Shown: piece after piece, positions 40,145 to 42,872 of the stretch
Numbering within the stretch: position 1 is the first letter of the stretch
How the letters are laid out: each line of letters starts with the position of its first letter
Assembly (NCBI GenBank): GCA_000257205.1
Contig: AEZC01000012.1
Location: forward strand, 1-42,872
Source of the DNA: Vibrio ordalii ATCC 33509
Lineage (GTDB): Bacteria; Pseudomonadota; Gammaproteobacteria; Enterobacterales; Vibrionaceae
Direction: 5' to 3'
DNA: 42,872 nucleotides
The notes under the pieces: model-generated
What the model saw: the letters and a program-made list of their open reading frames with translations, nothing else
Databases searched by the model: none
Told to the model about the DNA's origin: nothing
Program-made: the position numbers and the translations under genes

Positions 40145-41068
40145 ATGCGCTTAGTTACTTCTCTGGCTCTACTATTACCACTTTTTGGCTGTGCTTCGCA
40201 CCAGCCGAAGCCCATTGCTCACTTTTATGACTACCAATTATCCACCCCTAGCGGCAAACCATTGAATCTCAATTCGCTGCCGAATGAGATAAAAAATGCC
40301 GATATCATTTTAGTCGGTGAGTGGCATACACACCCAGCCATTCATCGCTTCCAAACCGAGCTATTGGCACAACTCAGCCGAGAAAACACCCATGTAGCCT
40401 TGTCTATGGAACAATTTTCACGCGATGAACAAGAGATACTGAACCGCTATCTAGCAGGAGAAATCGGCGAACAATACCTTATTTCTCAGACCAGAGCGTG
40501 GCCAAACTACCAAAGTGACTACCGCCCACTGGTTGAATTTGCAAAATCACAGCAGTTGGATGTCATTGCCGCTAATGCGCCTAAACCTTTCGTACGTTGT
40601 ATCGGCAAAGTAGGGATCAAATACCTTGATAAATTAACGCCAGTAGAGCGGGCTCAGGTTGCAAACCAAATTGACACCTCAGCCTCTCCCTACAAAGCGA
40701 AGTTCATGGCATCAATGCATCACGGCTCAAAAGATCAAACAGAAAAACAGTACGCAGCTCAGGTCACTTGGGATGAAACGATGGCAGAAAGCATGGTGGA
40801 TTATTTACAAAACCACCCGACAGCTCAGGTGATGCACATCGCAGGCAAGTTCCACACCGAGCACGGTTTAGGCACGGCGCATTCTATCCTTCGTCGAAAT
40901 CCTGATTTAAAGGTTGCCATCATCACGCCCGTAGAGGATACCCAGACGTCGTATCCTGATTTCCAACTCACTGTACTGCCAATTCCCACTGCCTATGTTC
41001 AAGCAGAGCATCGCATGCAAGCCTATCAACAGATAAAGAATCGCAACACAGATCTCATTTGCGACTGA
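40145..41068 (+). CDS. ChaN-family iron/heme-regulated lipoprotein
   Basis: 307 residues from ATG 40145 (MRLVTSLALLLPLFGCASHQ; GGAG ahead), lipobox LFGC with cysteine 16. Belongs to the ChaN-like family: ILVGEWHTHPAIHRFQ, HVALSMEQFSRDEQ, and MHIAGKFHTEHGLG. The Campylobacter ChaN binds two hemes. With the Fur box upstream, a role in iron or heme handling at the envelope is likely; heme binding here is inferred. The alternative start ATG 40133 adds four residues. Confidence 0.85.
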   Translation: MRLVTSLALLLPLFGCASHQPKPIAHFYDYQLSTPSGKPLNLNSLPNEIKNADIILVGEWHTHPAIHRFQTELLAQLSRENTHVALSMEQFSRDEQEILNRYLAGEIGEQYLISQTRAWPNYQSDYRPLVEFAKSQQLDVIAANAPKPFVRCIGKVGIKYLDKLTPVERAQVANQIDTSASPYKAKFMASMHHGSKDQTEKQYAAQVTWDETMAESMVDYLQNHPTAQVMHIAGKFHTEHGLGTAHSILRRNPDLKVAIITPVEDTQTSYPDFQLTVLPIPTAYVQAEHRMQAYQQIKNRNTDLICD

Positions 41069-41218
41069 TAAACCACAACCAATGCGCCTTTTTATTCTTT
41101 TTAGACAAAATCGGCGTGTTTTTTTCTTGCATACATTTCATACAAAATGCGAATATTTTGCACAAGTTTTCCATCAATCTGCCGATAGATTAACTGATGG
41201 CATTTATAGGAGAGAAGT

Positions 41219-41569
41219 ATGACACCAGTAGGAACAAGCTCAGCGCAACTGCATTCACTCCAACAAGTTAAAGCTCAAGCTAATTCTACAGCGGCATCCA
41301 CCCCCTCTGCCCCGCTCAAAGTGGAGCAGAATAGCGTCACTTTGTCTGATGAAGGCAAAGCCTTGCTCGCAGCGCTGCAACAACTCGACAAACAGAGTAA
41401 GTTAGAAAACAAAGAGAAAACCGTGACAGGTAAAGTGGAGTCGTTTGCTCATGGTGCTTTGGGGTTAGATCATCCAGATAAAAAACCAGAAGAAGACGAC
41501 AGCTCCTATTCTGCAGGGAAATATTTTTCCGCCGCGGCAACAATAGGTGGTTTGTTACTGCTTCTCTAG
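41219..41569 (+). CDS. Small hypothetical protein with C-terminal hydrophobic tail
   Basis: 116 residues; GGAGAG eight bases before ATG. The first ~40 residues are Ala/Ser/Pro/Gln-rich; residues ~40-65 could form a helix (LSDEGKALLAALQQLDKQSK). Then FAHGALGLDHPDKKPEEDD, and a hydrophobic tail AAATIGGLLLLL that may anchor it. No signal peptide, no domain recognised. Confidence 0.65.
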   Translation: MTPVGTSSAQLHSLQQVKAQANSTAASTPSAPLKVEQNSVTLSDEGKALLAALQQLDKQSKLENKEKTVTGKVESFAHGALGLDHPDKKPEEDDSSYSAGKYFSAAATIGGLLLLL

Positions 41570-41591
41570 TCTTTTAGATTTCTATTAGATA

Positions 41592-42032
41592 CTAATTACG
41601 GTTTGGATGATTGATAATATGGTCCTCCCAGTCGATAACATCAATCTCATAAACGACTTTGTTGCGAACACTTTCTTGCGCGGCGTGCATCGCCTCTTTG
41701 GAGCCGGTAATCAAAGGATGCCATTGCGGCAATGTTTTTCCTTCTGACAGTACACGATAGGCGCACGTATCCGGCAACCAGTTAAATTCATCAATTTTAT
41801 CACGCGTCAGTTTTAAGCACTCCTCACCAGAATTGAAACGGTTTGGATAATCCTTACATGAGCAGGTATCGCTGTTTAACCAACTGCAAGCGACATTGGT
41901 GTAATAGACCTCATCACTATCTTCATCCATTAACTTGTGTAAGCAACACTTACCGCATCCATCACAAAGCGACTCCCACTCCGATTCCGTCATTTGTTCT
42001 AATTTCTTATTTTGCCAGAATGGTGTGCTCAT
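41592..42032 (-). CDS. ycgN: YcgN family cysteine-cluster protein (UPF0260)
   Basis: 146 residues with cysteine clusters [18 protein letters not shown], and EECLKL, DTCAYR: probably binds zinc or iron-sulfur. Family function unknown. ATG 42032. Unlike E. coli, it lies beside another cysteine-cluster gene, which is divergent. Confidence 0.9.
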   Translation of the reverse strand: MSTPFWQNKKLEQMTESEWESLCDGCGKCCLHKLMDEDSDEVYYTNVACSWLNSDTCSCKDYPNRFNSGEECLKLTRDKIDEFNWLPDTCAYRVLSEGKTLPQWHPLITGSKEAMHAAQESVRNKVVYEIDVIDWEDHIINHPNRN

Positions 42033-42190
42033 GAGTCTTTATCTTACTTAACGAATGGGGTGCGTGTTATACCTCCACACCATCCAAAGTTCAAGGATAA
42101 AAACGGCTTGTTAATTTAGGAAGCTATTGCTGTACACTTCGGTCACATCTGCTACGATCATCACCCTTTTATTTTTACTGGTACTCAATT

Positions 42191-42441
42191 ATGGAATGCA
42201 GACTTGGTTGTGTGCGTGTTGTATCGCTCCTAGTATTTCTTCCTCCATCCCGGGTATGGAGCAAGGAAAGCCAGCTGGTGTACGTTGCATTCAACTTAAT
42301 GACGCTAATTTGTGCAAGTTATTTGGTAAGCCTGAACGTCCAAAAGTATGCCACGAGTTTAAACCTTGCCCGATGGTCTGTGGCAACACGAACCAAGAAG
42401 CTTTGACCAACATTACCGAACTTGAGCAAACGACTGGCTAA
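42191..42441 (+). pseudogene. YkgJ-family cysteine-cluster protein, frameshifted
   Basis: ATG 42191 reads MECRLGC, then the frame is lost. One base later (+1 shift) the family sequence goes on: ACCIAPSISSSIPGMEQGKP, AGVRC, LCKLFGKPERPKVC, CPMVCGNTN, ending at 42441. One G missing near 42212 (GGTTGTG-TGCG for GGTTGTGGTGCG) would restore MECRLGCGACCIAPS. The conserved start context shows the N terminus is real, so the plain longer frame from 42127 is not the true start. Nonfunctional, or a sequence error. Confidence 0.8.
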
Positions 42442-42515
42442 CCTCTGTTTATCCGTTTATTAAGGCTCTATATCTAAACTATAGATGATGTGTAACGAAT
42501 CATTATTGTGACTCT

Positions 42516-42872
42516 TTAGATTACTGTCATTTCAACACGATCTTTTCCCGCAGTTTTGGCTTTATATAAAGCATCATCAGCAAGAGTTAATTCATCCGTT
42601 TTACGATAATACGAGTAATAAGCAACTCCCATACTAACCGTAATTCCCTTTATGGTAGGAAAAGCCATTAAACTATGGTTTTTTATGGTACTAATGATTT
42701 GTTCAGCGAAATTCAACGCTTCTTCCGATGTATTAAAATAAGCTACAATCGCAAACTCCTCACCACCAATACGAGCCAATGTTTGGCCTTTTTTCATCAA
42801 AGAATTAGCCTGATTTGCAACGTACTTTATTACTTCATCACCGACGCCATGGCCAAATGAATCATTCACAGA
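42516..42872 (-). CDS. GGDEF domain protein (diguanylate cyclase), C-terminal part
   Basis: The frame is open at the window edge (SVNDSFGHGVGDEVI), so only the last ~118 residues are visible. The active-site loop is GGEEF (RIGGEEFAI), a form that still makes cyclic di-GMP. The C-terminal ADDALYKAKTAGKDRV is typical. N-terminal sensor lies outside. Confidence 0.92.
   Translation of the reverse strand, partial: SVNDSFGHGVGDEVIKYVANQANSLMKKGQTLARIGGEEFAIVAYFNTSEEALNFAEQIISTIKNHSLMAFPTIKGITVSMGVAYYSYYRKTDELTLADDALYKAKTAGKDRVEMTVI

Noticed and set aside
42127..42190. N terminus of the ykgJ-family protein starting at 42127
   Set aside because: The family begins MECR, present at 42191 in another frame; the upstream residues look like non-coding translation.

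Overview
The window reads as a chromosomal segment of a Vibrio species, related to V. cholerae. This rests on protein content and gene order: minCDE, rnd, fadD, a Slp lipoprotein, tsaB, yoaA, purU, fadH, sppA, ansA, msrB, gapA, yeaD, rlmA. There is also a VF530-type protein, a V. cholerae-like CNT transporter and an ERIC element. Almost everything is conserved housekeeping sequence. The clear accessory region is at 4.6-13.6 kb.

Layout. 1-4.6 kb: a partial BCCT transporter overlapping a homocysteine methyltransferase (mmuM), a ferric-reductase-like flavocytochrome, a VF530 protein, an ERIC element and a TM2 protein. 4.65-13.6 kb (minus strand): a type I restriction-modification operon, hsdM-hsdS-(RhuM-like)-doc-fic-hsdR, starting just past the 3' end of tRNA-Arg(UCU). 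13.8-22 kb: tRNA-Arg, folD, a nucleoside transporter, a LysR regulator, a lytic transglycosylase, ycgL, minCDE, rnd. 22-32 kb: fadD, an alpha/beta hydrolase, Slp, tsaB, yoaA, purU, fadH with a FadR operator. 32-42.9 kb: sppA broken by an in-frame TGA, ansA, DUF1315, a DUF2989 lipoprotein, msrB, gapA, yeaD, rlmA, a Fur-box-controlled ChaN lipoprotein, a small orphan gene, ycgN, a frameshifted ykgJ-family gene and a partial GGDEF gene.

How genes work together. The restriction operon is nearly continuous by start/stop overlap. It adds two different Fic-fold enzymes to the restriction and modification subunits: a Doc-type protein with an NKR motif, paired with a large DNA-binding partner, and an AMPylase-type Fic with its own inhibitory helix. 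A remnant of a second hsdS 3' end lies between doc and fic, so the hsdS-RhuM-doc block was probably brought in by recombination into an hsdM-hsdS-fic-hsdR operon. fadD and fadH serve fatty-acid degradation. minCDE places the division site. gapA, yeaD and ansA are central metabolism.

Two genes carry single-base lesions (sppA nonsense; ykgJ-family one-base deletion), and the fic 5' end may hold a third. These could be real decay or sequence errors.
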